This document shows, one piece after another, positions 18,183 through 26,975 of a stretch of 64,000 nt of DNA. The first letter of the stretch is position 1. The number at the start of each line of letters is the position of its first letter. The position numbers were made by a program, and so were the translations under genes. Source of the DNA: Hymenobacter caeli (lineage in GTDB: Bacteria; Bacteroidota; Bacteroidia; Cytophagales; Hymenobacteraceae); assembly GCF_013294115.1 (NCBI RefSeq), contig NZ_JABSNP010000003.1, forward strand, positions 1 to 64,000. Direction: 5' to 3'. A model generated the notes under the pieces. It saw only the letters and a list, made by a program, of their open reading frames with translations, searched no databases and was not told the origin of the DNA.

Positions 18183-18488
18183 CTACTTCACTTCTTCGTA
18201 ATCGACGTACTCGCCGCCCCGGAACTCGGTGGGACGCTCGCCCTTGCCGTTTTTGGGCGGCACGTAATCGACGCGCACCTGTCCGGGGGCGGGCGGCGGC
18301 CCCGTGGGCCGGCCGGGGCCCTGGGGCCCGAACGGGTTGCCGGGCATGGGTCCGAACGGCCCGCCGCCTTGCTGCTGGGCCTTGTGCACCTGCTGGCGCA
18401 CGAAGCCGCCCAGCACGGCCCGCACCAGCGAGGGCAGCACGTAGCGGATGAGGAAAAACGAGAACAGCAGGGTCAGCCAGACAGACAT
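18183..18488 (-). CDS. DUF4834 family small membrane protein
   Basis: A 101-residue protein with one N-terminal membrane helix (LTLLFSFFLIRYVLPSLVRAV), then a Gly/Pro-rich linker and a conserved acidic tail ending GGEYVDYEEVK, as in DUF4834 proteins of Bacteroidota. Function is unknown. ATG 18488 is preceded after 4 bases by a TACCTTTG box, so the mRNA is probably leaderless. The frame continues open upstream, but that region carries the promoter. Confidence 0.75.
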   Translation of the reverse strand: MSVWLTLLFSFFLIRYVLPSLVRAVLGGFVRQQVHKAQQQGGGPFGPMPGNPFGPQGPGRPTGPPPAPGQVRVDYVPPKNGKGERPTEFRGGEYVDYEEVK

Positions 18489-18492
18489 GGGG

Positions 18493-18500
18493 CAAAGGTA
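18493..18500 (-). promoter_or_regulatory. -7 box 4 nt from the start codon (TACCTTTG)
   Basis: A perfect TAnnTTTG match placed 4 nt before the DUF4834 ATG. Transcription would begin at or very near the start codon. Confidence 0.65.
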
Positions 18501-18611
18501 AAAGGCGGCGCGGTGGGGCCGGTAGCAACATAACGGCATTTGCCGTACATTTGGTTTAACCCCCCTCGGTTCGAAACAGTGTAGTCGTTCATCACCGCTC
18601 ACCCGCCGGTT

Positions 18612-19238
18612 ATGCGTCACTTGCTTTGGTGTTTGCTACTCCTGGGCCTGCCGCCCGCCGCCGCGCGGGCCCAGCGCGTGTGCCCCGGCTACGTGGTGCT
18701 GGCCAACGGCGATAGCCTGCGCGGGGCCGTGTACCTGACCAGCGACTTCGAGCAGCAGCAGTTCGTGAAGTTCGTGCCGCTGGCCGCGGACAGCCCCAAG
18801 CCGCTGCGCCTATCCGACGACGTGGTGCGGGCCTACGGCTACGTGCAGGGGCCCGACACGGTGCGCTACCGCAACTGCGGCCCCGCGCTGGCCAGCGTGC
18901 CCGTGGTGCTGGCCAGCAGCCGGAGCGCGGCCGCGCTGTACCCTACTTCGCGGCTGCGGCTGGGCTCGTTGCTGAAGGTGCTGCAAGCGGGGCGGGTGCA
19001 GGTGTACGAGCAATACCTGCCCGTGCGGGGCGGCAACTCTTTTCTGCGCGACGTGCTGCTGCGCACCGGCACGGGCGCGTTCGTAGGCACGTACTGGTGG
19101 AATTTCCGGCCCCGCGCCGCCGAGTATTTCGCCGACTGCCCCGCCCTGGCCGCCGACCTGCGGGCCGGCCGCTACCCGCCGCGCACCCTGCCGGCGGTGG
19201 TGCGCCGCTACAATACCTGGTACCACGACCGCCACTAG
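18612..19238 (+). CDS. Hypothetical secreted protein
   Basis: A 208-residue protein with a signal peptide (LLWCLLLLGLPPAAARAQ). The region after it (GYVVLANGDSLRGAVYL, then KPLRLSDDVVRAYGY) has the look of small beta-rich periplasmic proteins common in Hymenobacter genomes. Cysteines in RVCPGY, YRNCGPA and ADCPALA could pair outside the cytoplasm. I do not recognise a named family. It is followed by a promoter and tRNA-Thr. Confidence 0.65.
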   Translation: MRHLLWCLLLLGLPPAAARAQRVCPGYVVLANGDSLRGAVYLTSDFEQQQFVKFVPLAADSPKPLRLSDDVVRAYGYVQGPDTVRYRNCGPALASVPVVLASSRSAAALYPTSRLRLGSLLKVLQAGRVQVYEQYLPVRGGNSFLRDVLLRTGTGAFVGTYWWNFRPRAAEYFADCPALAADLRAGRYPPRTLPAVVRRYNTWYHDRH

Positions 19239-19295
19239 GCCGGCGGCCACGCGAAAAAAGTGCGCCCCGGAACGCGGTTTTTTGGGGTGGGGCCT

Positions 19296-19303
19296 TATCT
19301 TTG
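19296..19303 (+). promoter_or_regulatory. -7 promoter box for tRNA-Thr (TATCTTTG)
   Basis: A perfect TAnnTTTG match 32 bases before the tRNA 5' end. Confidence 0.6.
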
Positions 19304-19335
19304 TGCTCCCGATTTGCCACCGGCAGCCGGGAAAT

Positions 19336-19408
19336 GCCGCTTTAGCTCAGTTGGTAGAGCAGCTCATTCGTAATGAGCAGGTCGTTGGTTCGAGTCCAAT
19401 AAGCGGCT
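19336..19408 (+). tRNA. tRNA-Thr (anticodon CGT)
   Basis: The cloverleaf folds by eye: acceptor stem GCCGCTT/AAGCGGC, D-arm GCTC..GAGC, anticodon stem GCTCA/TGAGC around the loop TTCGTAA giving anticodon CGT (reads ACG), and T-arm GTTGG TTCGAGT CCAAT. The 3' CCA is not encoded. A promoter box lies upstream and a strong hairpin just downstream. Confidence 0.95.
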
Positions 19409-19415
19409 CTTTAGA

Positions 19416-19472
19416 GCCCAGCAGCACGAAGCCCCCGGCAACGCAGTTGCCGGGGGCTTCGTGCTGCTGGGC
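19416..19472. terminator. Hairpin after tRNA-Thr (27-bp perfect stem)
   Basis: Two 27-base arms starting GCCCAGCAGCACGAAGCC pair perfectly around a 3-base loop. It lies 7 bases after the tRNA and 8 bases before the end of the convergent small-protein gene. No long T run follows, so it may terminate both transcripts by structure alone. Confidence 0.7.
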
Positions 19473-19480
19473 CGGGGCGG

Positions 19481-19897
19481 CTAGCTGGCGGCGAACTTAG
19501 ACTTGCCCCGGCCTTTGAACGGCTTGCCGTCGAACTTTGAGCGGTATTTGCCCGACGCTTTGGCGTCGGCGGTGCGGTCGTTGCGGCGGCTGCGCACCAC
19601 CAATAGGCCTAAGCCGAAGGCCAGCGCGGCCGCGCCCACGGCCTGCTGGGTGGGAGAGAGGCCGCGCACCCGGCCGGCCACTTGGGTGCCTAAGTCGCGC
19701 ACCGATTGTGGTAACTGGCCTACCAACTGGTTTAGGTCCACGCCGTCGAGCCACTGCTTGCCTTGGGCAACGGCGTCGTCGAGGGGATGGCCGGCGGCTT
19801 CGGGTGCGGCGGCGGTAGGAGCGGCTTGGGGTGCGGCGGCGGTAGGAGCGGCTGCGGGGGCGTCCGAAGCGGCGTCGGGGTGGGGGGTAGAGCGCAT
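19481..19897 (-). CDS. Small hypothetical protein with one membrane helix
   Basis: 138 residues. The N-terminus is an Ala/Pro-rich repeat (APTAAAPQ and APTAAAPE), followed by an amphipathic stretch (QWLDGVDLNQLVGQLPQSVRDLG), one hydrophobic helix near residues 87-103 (AVGAAALAFGLGLLVV) and a very basic tail. No known family is recognised. Layout suggests an inner-membrane or DNA/peptidoglycan-adjacent protein, but this is only an impression. Confidence 0.55.
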   Translation of the reverse strand: MRSTPHPDAASDAPAAAPTAAAPQAAPTAAAPEAAGHPLDDAVAQGKQWLDGVDLNQLVGQLPQSVRDLGTQVAGRVRGLSPTQQAVGAAALAFGLGLLVVRSRRNDRTADAKASGKYRSKFDGKPFKGRGKSKFAAS

Positions 19898-20096
19898 GGG
19901 AAGGGGTGGGTAGAAAAGTGAAGCGAACGCGGCGTGCGTGCGGGCTGGTTATTCGCAAACGGGCCGGGGCGGGTTGCCGAACCGGCGGTTTTTTTGCCCC
20001 GCCCCGCTTTTGGCTGAACCGTGGGGCCGTTCGGCGGTTGTGCCCCCGGCCCTTGCCTTGGCCTGTTCATCCCGCATTCATCCTCATCCCCACCGT

Positions 20097-20828
20097 ATGG
20101 GTCGTTTTAAAGACAAAGTATGCTTCGTTACCGGAGCCACCTCGGGCATCGGGCGGGCCACCGCTTTGCAGCTGGCCCGCGAGGGCGGCCGGGTGGTAGC
20201 CCTGGGCCGCGACGTGGCCGAAGGAAAGTCGCTGACCGACGAGATAAAGAAAACCCGCGGCAAAGTGCTGTTCATCCGGGCCGACGTGGGCGTGGACGCC
20301 GACCTAGTAGCCGCCGTGGCGCAGGCCCTGGCCAAGTGGAAGCGCATCGACGTGCTGGTGAACGACGCCGCCATCATGACCTTTAAGCCCATCCTGAAAA
20401 TGGACCCCGCCGATTGGGACCTGGTGCTGAACGTGAACTTGCGGGCCCTGTTCCGGCTCTGCCAGCTGTGCCTGCCCCACATGAAGGGCGGGGCCGTGGT
20501 GGCCGTTAGCTCCGTCCACGCCTTCCAAACCACGCCCAACGTAGTGCCCTACGCCGCCAGCAAGGGCGGCACCGAAGCCTTCGTGCGGGGCCTCAGCCTC
20601 GAAATTCCCCACACCCACGCCCGCATCAACGCCGTGGCCCCCGGGGCCGTCGATACGCCCATGCTTCGGAATAACCCCAACATCAAGAACGGCACCGAGC
20701 AGGTGACCGGCCAGGTGGGCACGCCCGACGAATTGGCTGCCGCCATCTGCTTCCTGGCCTCAGACGAAGCCAACTTCATCAACGGCACTACGCTGGTGGT
20801 GGACGGCGGCCGGCTAGCGCAGCTCTAA
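20097..20828 (+). CDS. SDR family oxidoreductase
   Basis: A 243-residue classical short-chain dehydrogenase. The NAD(P) motif TGATSGIG lies near residues 13-20, the catalytic serine in VAVSSVHA near 139, and the YAASK active site near 154. The structural NNAG motif is altered to NDAA (near residue 88). The C-terminal GTTLVVDGG is typical. Substrate unknown. ATG 20097 starts MGRFKDKV; the frame is open upstream but runs through non-conserved sequence. A terminator follows within 25 bases. Confidence 0.88.
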   Translation: MGRFKDKVCFVTGATSGIGRATALQLAREGGRVVALGRDVAEGKSLTDEIKKTRGKVLFIRADVGVDADLVAAVAQALAKWKRIDVLVNDAAIMTFKPILKMDPADWDLVLNVNLRALFRLCQLCLPHMKGGAVVAVSSVHAFQTTPNVVPYAASKGGTEAFVRGLSLEIPHTHARINAVAPGAVDTPMLRNNPNIKNGTEQVTGQVGTPDELAAAICFLASDEANFINGTTLVVDGGRLAQL

Positions 20829-20850
20829 TAAGCCCCAAATAATTTTGGTA

Positions 20851-20884
20851 AAACCTTCTCGACCAACGCTGAGGAGGTTTTTTT
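20851..20884 (+). terminator. Terminator of the SDR gene
   Basis: A 10-bp stem (AAACCTTCTC with GAGGAGGTTT, one G-T pair) followed by a run of T. It overlaps the 3' end of the convergent HExxH gene by two bases. Confidence 0.7.
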
Positions 20885-21221
20885 AGGCCTGGGGAGCCTG
20901 GCCGGCGGCCAGGGTCTGCACCACGCGCCGGGCTTCTTCCCGGGCTTCCACCTCATACTTATTATTGTAATACCCCACCCGCGCCGACTCCACCAAGTAG
21001 CGGTAGAGGAAGGGCAGCAGGCCCTGCTCGCGGTACTGGCGCAGGTGCACCTGTTCGTGGGCCACCCACTCGGGGTCGGCCAAAAATTCGGCGCGGGAGG
21101 CCCCGCTCAGGTGCACGGTGCCGCCGATGACCATCGCCACCCGGGCGTTGCCGCCCAGCACCGCGCGGGCCACGCGGGCCAGCGGCGAGTTGACCCAGGT
21201 GCGGAGCTTGGCGTCGGGCAT
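20883..21221 (-). CDS. Small HExxH metallopeptidase-like protein (DUF4157-like)
   Basis: 112 residues with a zinc-protease signature HEQVHLRQYRE (residues about 55-65) and a downstream YNNKYEVEAREEA segment whose glutamates could supply the third ligand, as in gluzincin-like and DUF4157 proteins. It has no signal peptide and is much shorter than typical peptidases. Proteins of this type occur alone in many Hymenobacter-like genomes; the substrate is unknown and activity is not shown. Confidence 0.65.
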   Translation of the reverse strand: MPDAKLRTWVNSPLARVARAVLGGNARVAMVIGGTVHLSGASRAEFLADPEWVAHEQVHLRQYREQGLLPFLYRYLVESARVGYYNNKYEVEAREEARRVVQTLAAGQAPQA

Positions 21222-21549
21222 GGGAGCGGATAGCTAAAAATTCGCGAACTGCCACATACGGTACAACTTTATGGCCGGTTGTCGAAGACCGTATGATTAT
21301 TTAGCTAAAGGCTAGTGTTTTACTGATAAAAGACATCTTTCTCCTTTTTTTGGGTGCGGCCGTACCGAAACTTTGCCTTAGTTTTACCCGGCGGGGTGGT
21401 GGTTAATCATAGCGAATAACCCCTGGGCCGCGTCGCTTTATCCCTTTGTTTTTGGCCGCTTGTGGCCTTGCCTATTGCCTAAGAAACCATTTTTTGCCGG
21501 TATTTCCGCCACTTTTCGGAACCCGGGCTTACCCCCTCTACGACGGACA
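21222..21549. other. Divergent intergenic region with a dyad
   Basis: 328 bases between the HExxH gene and the NlpC/P60 gene. It contains an imperfect dyad at about 21254-21293 (CATACGGT.CAAC paired with GTTG......ACCGTATG). Several CTTTG words occur (for example near 21375 and 21447), but none is a full TAnnTTTG box. No open frame with coding character was seen. Confidence 0.45.
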
Positions 21550-22254
21550 ATGAAAAACAGCCTTTTGTATTGCCTCGCCGCGGCCTCCCTGGTTCTTTCC
21601 TTCTGCTTTGAGCGCGTCCCCGATGCTTCGCTCACGTCCCGCGCCCTCAACGCGCCGGCCGTGGCCGAAGCATCGCTGCTTTCGGGCCTGATGACGAACG
21701 AGCCCGGTGGGCCCACCGGGCCGCCCACCTCACCCGAAGCCGCCGCTGCCCGCGACTCGCTCGCCTACGGCTACTACGCCCAAACCCTGGGCCTGAACTT
21801 GGCCCACACCGAAAACAAGGGCTTGCTCCAGACCGTGACGGACTGGATTGGCACCCCGTATCGCTTCGGGGCCAGCTCGCGCCGCGGCACCGATTGTTCG
21901 GGCTTCGTGACCCGCGTGTTCAACGAGGTGTACGGCATCGCGCTGCAACGCAGCTCGCGCTCGATGTTCGGGTCCGTGCAGCATGTGGCCAAGACCGACA
22001 TGCAAACCGGCGACCTGGTGTTTTTCCGCCACGGCAAGGGGGCCATCTACCACGTGGGCATTTACCTGAAAGATGGCAAGTTCGCCCATTCGGCCTGCAA
22101 CGGGGGCGTGCGCGTCAGCTCGCTCGACGAAACGTACTACCGCCGCAATTTCTACGCCGCCGGCCGCGTGCCGGCCGCCGCCCGCGCCGACGCCGCCACC
22201 CTGGCCGACGCCGTGGCCAGCGCCGCCGAGGCCGCCGCGCCCGCGCCGCAGTAG
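21550..22254 (+). CDS. NlpC/P60 family peptidoglycan endopeptidase
   Basis: 234 residues from ATG 21550, with a signal sequence (LLYCLAAASLVLSFCF) ending near a cysteine, so either secreted or a lipoprotein. The catalytic domain covers about 95-205: Cys in GTDCSGFV, His in IYHVGIYL and a third polar residue in FAHSACNGG. These enzymes cut the D-Glu-diaminopimelate bond in peptide stems. The C-terminus is an Ala-rich tail. The frame is open upstream to 21460 but without coding signs. A perfect terminator follows. Confidence 0.9.
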   Translation: MKNSLLYCLAAASLVLSFCFERVPDASLTSRALNAPAVAEASLLSGLMTNEPGGPTGPPTSPEAAAARDSLAYGYYAQTLGLNLAHTENKGLLQTVTDWIGTPYRFGASSRRGTDCSGFVTRVFNEVYGIALQRSSRSMFGSVQHVAKTDMQTGDLVFFRHGKGAIYHVGIYLKDGKFAHSACNGGVRVSSLDETYYRRNFYAAGRVPAAARADAATLADAVASAAEAAAPAPQ

Positions 22255-22277
22255 CCCGCGCCGCGCAAAGTTTTGAG

Positions 22278-22308
22278 AGCCCCGCACCCCGTGCGGGGCT
22301 TTTTTTTC
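22278..22308 (+). terminator. Terminator of the NlpC/P60 gene
   Basis: A 10-bp perfect stem (AGCCCCGCAC/GTGCGGGGCT) with a 3-base loop and a T8 tail. Confidence 0.85.
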
Positions 22309-22415
22309 GCCCCGCGGCCGCGTAGCCCAACCCCACCCCCGCGCAATCGGTATAACAGCGGGCCGGCGGCCCCGCGGGGCCCCGGGTTTTTTCCTTCCCT
22401 TGACATTGCGCTTAT

Positions 22416-23021
22416 ATGAATACCCAGACCCCTCCCTCCGGTGCCGACGTGGCCGGCTCGGCCCTGTTCAAAAAATTCCTGGCCAAGGCCGAAAATTACC
22501 TGCGGCAGCCCACGCTGTTGCGCAAGCTGCTGCTGGACGCCTACACCAAGGCCCAGCAGAAGAACGAGCTGGGCAGCCTCGCCCACGAAGCCTGGACGAC
22601 CCTGCAAACGCTGTTCCGCCTCATCAGGGCGTCGGTGGCGGGCGACTACACCGGCGTGCCGGGCACCACGGTGGCCGCCGCCGTGGCCGTGCTCATCTAC
22701 TTCATCAGCCCCATCGACCTGATTCCCGACTTCATCCCCGTGGTGGGCCTGGTGGACGACATGGCCCTGATTGCCTGGTTCTCGCTCACCATCAAAACCG
22801 AAATCGACAAGTTCCACGAGTGGGAGCTGACCCGGCCCAGCGAGGTGGCGGCCGCGCCCAAGCCCGCGCCGGCGGCCCACGACGACCTGGTGCCCTCTTC
22901 TGGGTCGGCCAAGTACGGCGGCACCGTCACCGCGCCGCACGCCGGCGTGGCCGCTGCCACCACCGACAGCAGCCGCGACGCCAGCCACGGCACCGTGGCC
23001 ACCGGCGGCAACGTGCGGTAG
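22416..23021 (+). CDS. DUF1232 (YkvA) family membrane-associated protein
   Basis: 201 residues. The DUF1232 core is at about 85-130: VAVLIYFISPIDLIPDFIPV, then GLVDDMALIAWFSLTIK. The tail is Ala/Pro-rich with several histidines. The family is widespread and of unknown function, associated with membranes. No promoter box of the common type was found; the start ATG 22416 gives MNTQTPPSG. Confidence 0.85.
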   Translation: MNTQTPPSGADVAGSALFKKFLAKAENYLRQPTLLRKLLLDAYTKAQQKNELGSLAHEAWTTLQTLFRLIRASVAGDYTGVPGTTVAAAVAVLIYFISPIDLIPDFIPVVGLVDDMALIAWFSLTIKTEIDKFHEWELTRPSEVAAAPKPAPAAHDDLVPSSGSAKYGGTVTAPHAGVAAATTDSSRDASHGTVATGGNVR

Positions 23022-23054
23022 GGCCCCGGCTAAGACACGCTCGGTACAGTGCTG

Positions 23055-23090
23055 AAAAAGCCCCGAAACGTAAGTTTCGGGGCTTTTTTG
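23055..23090. terminator. Bidirectional terminator
   Basis: A perfect 15-bp stem (AAAAAGCCCCGAAAC and its complement) with a GTAA loop and T/A runs on both sides. It serves the DUF1232 gene and the convergent ACP-like gene. Confidence 0.85.
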
Positions 23091-23111
23091 TTGCCGCCCG
23101 GCCCGGTGGGC

Positions 23112-23375
23112 CTAGGCGGCGGCGTGCTCGCGCACGAAGCGCACGAAGTCGCCCACCGTGTACAGGGGCACTTCGTCGGGAATGACGATGTGAAAGTTAC
23201 GCTCCAGCTCCAAAATGATGTCCACCACATCGACGGTGTCGAAGCGCAGGTCGCGGGCCAGGCTGGCCGTTTTGCGCACGCGCGACGCCCGGATGGCTTT
23301 GCGCTTGCTGATGATGCGAAAAACCTGCTGCTCGATGGAAGCAGCGGGGAGGGCGGCGGCAGTGGATACGTACAT
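23112..23375 (-). CDS. Acyl-carrier-protein-like protein with Thr in place of the prosthetic-group Ser
   Basis: 87 residues with the ACP four-helix layout. The segment DLRFDTVDVVDIILELE (near residues 43-59) matches the DSL motif region of ACPs (canonical D-S-L-D-x-V-E-L), but the serine that carries 4'-phosphopantetheine is replaced by threonine (codon ACC). The helix III region (PDEVPLYTVGDFVRFV) is conserved. With Thr, standard holo-ACP synthase is not expected to modify it, so it may be an unmodified paralogue. No fatty-acid or polyketide genes are adjacent. ATG 23375 was chosen over an upstream TTG. Confidence 0.7.
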   Translation of the reverse strand: MYVSTAAALPAASIEQQVFRIISKRKAIRASRVRKTASLARDLRFDTVDVVDIILELERNFHIVIPDEVPLYTVGDFVRFVREHAAA

Positions 23376-23530
23376 TTTTTGCAAAGGGCTTAGGGGGCAG
23401 GGTATAAAAAACGGCGGCGAAGCGGGCTCCTAACGCGTGGGTGCGGGACAACCGCACGCCGCCGACCGGGATAATCGACGGAATGCGGTTGCTCGACCGA
23501 TTAATGGGGCAAATACACGGGGTACAAATT

Positions 23531-26500
23531 TTAGGCCAGTACTGCCGGCGTGGCCGCGTTCACCTCTTCTTCGTCTACTTCCTGGGCGGGCGGGGGCGTG
23601 TTCACGTTGCGGCCGGTGAGCCGGGCTTGCAACTTTTCGTTGAGCAAATACATCACCGGGACCACCAGCAGCGTGATGAGGGTGGCAAACGTGAGCCCGA
23701 AAATAATCGTCCAGGCCAGGGGCCCCCAGAACACGACCGACTCGCCGCCCAGGAAAAAGTGGGGGTGGCCCGAGTTGAACAGCTCATAGAAATCGATGTT
23801 CAGGCCCACGGCCAGCGGGATCAGGCCCAGCGTGGCGGCCGTGGCCGTGAGGATGACCGGGTTGAGGCGGGTGCGGCCGGCCAGCACCAGGGCGTCGTGC
23901 AGGCTCATGCCCTGGGCCCGCAGCATGTCGGTGAACTCGACCAGCAGGATGCCGTTCTTCACCACGATGCCGGACAGGGCAATGACGCCCACGCCCGTCA
24001 TCACGATGCTGATGTTCATGCCCGTCACGGCCAGGCCCAGCATCACGCCGATGACCGAGAAGATGATTTCGGTGAGGATGATGAGCGGCTTGGCCACCGA
24101 GTTGAACTGCGTGACGAGCACCAGGAAGATGAGGGCCAGGGCCCCCACGGCGGCGATGCCGAGAAAGCTGGTGGTTTCTTGGGTGTCTTCCTGCGAGCCG
24201 CCCATGCGGATGGTGTAGCCGGGCGGCGTGGGGAAGGACTTCAGGGCCTGCGTGACCTGCTGCACCACGGTGACGGGGGCGAAGCCGTTGAGCACGTTCG
24301 AGCTGATGGTGATGAGGCGGTGGGTGTCTTTGCGCTTGATGCCGCCGTAGGTGGTGCCGTAGGTGACGTCGGCCACGGCCGAGATGGGCACCTGGCGGAT
24401 GGCGAAGCTGGTGAGGTCGCGGAAGGTGATGGGCGCGTTTACGATGGCGTCCACGTTGTCGCGGTAGGGCTTGGCGTAGCGCACCTGGATGGGGTACTCG
24501 TCGTCGGGGGTTTTGAATTTGCTGGCCTCGTAGCCGTAGATGGCCGTGCGCACCTCCTGCCCAATCTGGGCCGTGGTGATGCCCTCGCGGTTGGCGCGGG
24601 TGCGGTTGATGTTGACGGCGATTTCGGGGTTGCGGTCTTCCAGGTCGGTGCGCAGGTCCTCGATGCCGCCAATCTTGAGCGAGTCCACGTAGCGCTCCAC
24701 GCGCTTGCTCAGCGCGGCCAGCTTGGGGTAGTCGTCGCCGCTCACTTCGATGGCTATCGGCTTGGCCTGGGGCGGCCCGCTGGCCTCCTGGTCCACCGAC
24801 ACCGACGCGCCGGGCACGCCCTTCACGGCCTCGCGGATGTCGTCCATGTAGATGTGGGTGGCCTGGCCCGTGCGGTCGCTCAGCTCTTTGAAGGCCACGG
24901 CCACCTTGCCCAGGTGCGACTGCGAAACCCCCGTGGCGGTGGCCTCGGTGGGGTCGCCGGCCCCGATGGCCACGTTGCTGATGATGGATTCCACGTCGGG
25001 GTTGTGGCGGCCGACGACCTTGTACACGCGCTGCTCCAGGATGCGGGTGATGGAGTCGGTGACTTCCACGCGGGTGCCCACCGGCATGCGCAGGTAGGTG
25101 TAGATGAACTTGGGGTCGCCCTTGGGGAAGAAGTCGATTTTGGGGTTGCGGGCCTGCAAGGCCATGATGCTCACCACCATCAGCACCACCAGGCAGCCCA
25201 CGATGGCGAGCTGCCGCCACACCCGGCCGCCCACGGCCAGCTCCACGAGGCGGGCGTAGCCGTTCTGAAAGCGCGGCAGAATGCTGCGCTGGAAGCCGGC
25301 AATCAGGTACACGAACACGTACTTGTCGAGGAAGCACAGCACGATGAGCGTCACCATCAGGTTGCCCAGGAACGTGGAGCCGGCCAGGTAGCCGGCGATG
25401 GCCACCAGCAGCAGCCCGCCCATGCCGAGCAGGAAGTTGCGGGTAAGCTGCGGCTTCTGCACCCGGTCGAGGTGCTCCTCGCGCTCCATGAAGCTCACCG
25501 CGAACACCGGGTTCATGATGAAGGCCACGATGAGCGAGGCCCCCAGCGTGAGGATGAGCGTGACCGGCAGGTAGTACATGAACGAGCCGATGAGGCCCGG
25601 CCAGAACATGAGCGGCACGAACGGGGCCACCGTGGTGAGCGTGCCCGCCAGCACCGGCACGAACACCTCGCCCGCCGCAAACTTGGCGGCCTTGGTGGTG
25701 CTCAGCTCGGGGTGCTCGTGCAGCAGGCGGTGGGTGTTCTCAATCACCACAATGGCGTCGTCCACCACGATGCCCAGCGCCAGCAAAAAGGCGAAGAGCA
25801 CAATCGTGTTCAGCGTGAAGCCCAGCACCGGCAACATAATGAAAGCCAGGAACATACTCAGCGGCACCGACAGGCCCACGAACAGGGCGTTGGTGGTGCC
25901 CATGAAAAACATCAGAATCAGCGTCACCAGCAAAAAGCCGATGATGATGGTGTTGAGCAGGTCGGAGAGGGTGTTGCGGGTGTCGTTCGACGAGTCGCCG
26001 GTGATGGTGATTTTCAGGCCCTTGGGCATGCTGGCCTGCGAGTCTTTCACCAGCTTATGAATTTTGTCGGAGGCGTCGAGCAGGTTTTCGCCCTGGCGCT
26101 TCACCACGTTCAGGGCAATGGCGGGCTGGCCGTCGAGGCGGGCGTAGCTCTCGCGGTCCTTGAAGCCGTCGACGACGGTGGCAATGTCGCCGAGGCGCAC
26201 CGGGGCCCCGCGCAGGTTCTTCACCTGGATGTTGGCGATGTCGGCGGCCCGCACGTACTGGCCGGCCACGCGCACGGCCCGCTTCTGGGCCCCCACGTCG
26301 ATGCTGCCGCCCGACACGGTGATGTTCTCGCGGGCAATGGCGCTCTCAATGTCGCTGAAGCTCAGCTGCGAGGCTTGCAATTTGTAGAGGTCCACGTCCA
26401 CGTTCACCTGCTGCTCCAGGGCCCCCACGATGTCGACGCGGGTGATTTCGGGCAGGGCCTCGATTTTGTCCTGAAAGTCGTCGGCGAGCTTTTTGAGCTG

Positions 26501-26974
26501 GGCGGCGGGCAGGTTGCCGCTCAGGTTGACGTACATAATCGGCTGCTCCGAGATGTTGACTTCCTTCACCACCGGGGCGCTGGGCAGGTCGTTGGGCAGC
26601 TCGGTGGCGGCCTTGTCCACGGCGTCCTTGATGAGCTGCTTGGCGGCCTGCACGTTCACGTTCGAGTTGAACTCCACGTCCACGATGCAGTAGTCCTGGT
26701 TCGAGGTGGAGTTGATTTTCTTCACCCCGTTCACGCCCTTGATTTCCTTTTCGAGCTGGCGCGTCACCAGGTTTTCGATGTCGGCCGGCGAGGTGCCCGG
26801 GTACACCGTGGCCACGATGATGCGCGGAATCACGATGTCGGGGAATTTCTCCTTGCCCAGCTTGATGTAGGCAAACAGCCCCGCTATCGTCAGCAGCAGC
26901 GTGATGACGTAGATGCTCGTTTTGTTGTTAATGGACCAGCTGGTAGGTCCAAACTCCTTTTCAATATCTTGCAT
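23531..26974 (-). CDS. RND family multidrug efflux permease
   Basis: A 1147-residue inner-membrane transporter of the AcrB/MexB (HAE-1) type with 12 expected helices: TM1 near residues 18-36 (YVITLLLTIAGLFAYI), then periplasmic porter domain, TM2-6, a second porter domain and TM7-12. Conserved signatures include the helix-4 motif LALGIVVDDAIVVIEN with its two proton-relay aspartates, and GIVVKNGILLVEF in the second half. Loop TM6-7 is longer than in E. coli. It should form a tripartite pump with the adaptor and TolC genes of the same operon. ATG 26974 follows the four-helix-bundle stop by one base. Substrates are unknown. Confidence 0.93.
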   Translation of the reverse strand: MQDIEKEFGPTSWSINNKTSIYVITLLLTIAGLFAYIKLGKEKFPDIVIPRIIVATVYPGTSPADIENLVTRQLEKEIKGVNGVKKINSTSNQDYCIVDVEFNSNVNVQAAKQLIKDAVDKAATELPNDLPSAPVVKEVNISEQPIMYVNLSGNLPAAQLKKLADDFQDKIEALPEITRVDIVGALEQQVNVDVDLYKLQASQLSFSDIESAIARENITVSGGSIDVGAQKRAVRVAGQYVRAADIANIQVKNLRGAPVRLGDIATVVDGFKDRESYARLDGQPAIALNVVKRQGENLLDASDKIHKLVKDSQASMPKGLKITITGDSSNDTRNTLSDLLNTIIIGFLLVTLILMFFMGTTNALFVGLSVPLSMFLAFIMLPVLGFTLNTIVLFAFLLALGIVVDDAIVVIENTHRLLHEHPELSTTKAAKFAAGEVFVPVLAGTLTTVAPFVPLMFWPGLIGSFMYYLPVTLILTLGASLIVAFIMNPVFAVSFMEREEHLDRVQKPQLTRNFLLGMGGLLLVAIAGYLAGSTFLGNLMVTLIVLCFLDKYVFVYLIAGFQRSILPRFQNGYARLVELAVGGRVWRQLAIVGCLVVLMVVSIMALQARNPKIDFFPKGDPKFIYTYLRMPVGTRVEVTDSITRILEQRVYKVVGRHNPDVESIISNVAIGAGDPTEATATGVSQSHLGKVAVAFKELSDRTGQATHIYMDDIREAVKGVPGASVSVDQEASGPPQAKPIAIEVSGDDYPKLAALSKRVERYVDSLKIGGIEDLRTDLEDRNPEIAVNINRTRANREGITTAQIGQEVRTAIYGYEASKFKTPDDEYPIQVRYAKPYRDNVDAIVNAPITFRDLTSFAIRQVPISAVADVTYGTTYGGIKRKDTHRLITISSNVLNGFAPVTVVQQVTQALKSFPTPPGYTIRMGGSQEDTQETTSFLGIAAVGALALIFLVLVTQFNSVAKPLIILTEIIFSVIGVMLGLAVTGMNISIVMTGVGVIALSGIVVKNGILLVEFTDMLRAQGMSLHDALVLAGRTRLNPVILTATAATLGLIPLAVGLNIDFYELFNSGHPHFFLGGESVVFWGPLAWTIIFGLTFATLITLLVVPVMYLLNEKLQARLTGRNVNTPPPAQEVDEEEVNAATPAVLA

Positions 26975-26975
26975 A

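Noticed and set aside
19336..19472. tRNA-Thr as an integration site of a genomic island.
   Set aside because: No direct repeat of the tRNA 3' end and no integrase follow; the downstream structure is a simple hairpin.
22401..22418. TTGACA and TATATG before the DUF1232 gene as a sigma-70 promoter of E. coli type.
   Set aside because: Spacing is far too short and Bacteroidota use TAnnTTTG boxes.
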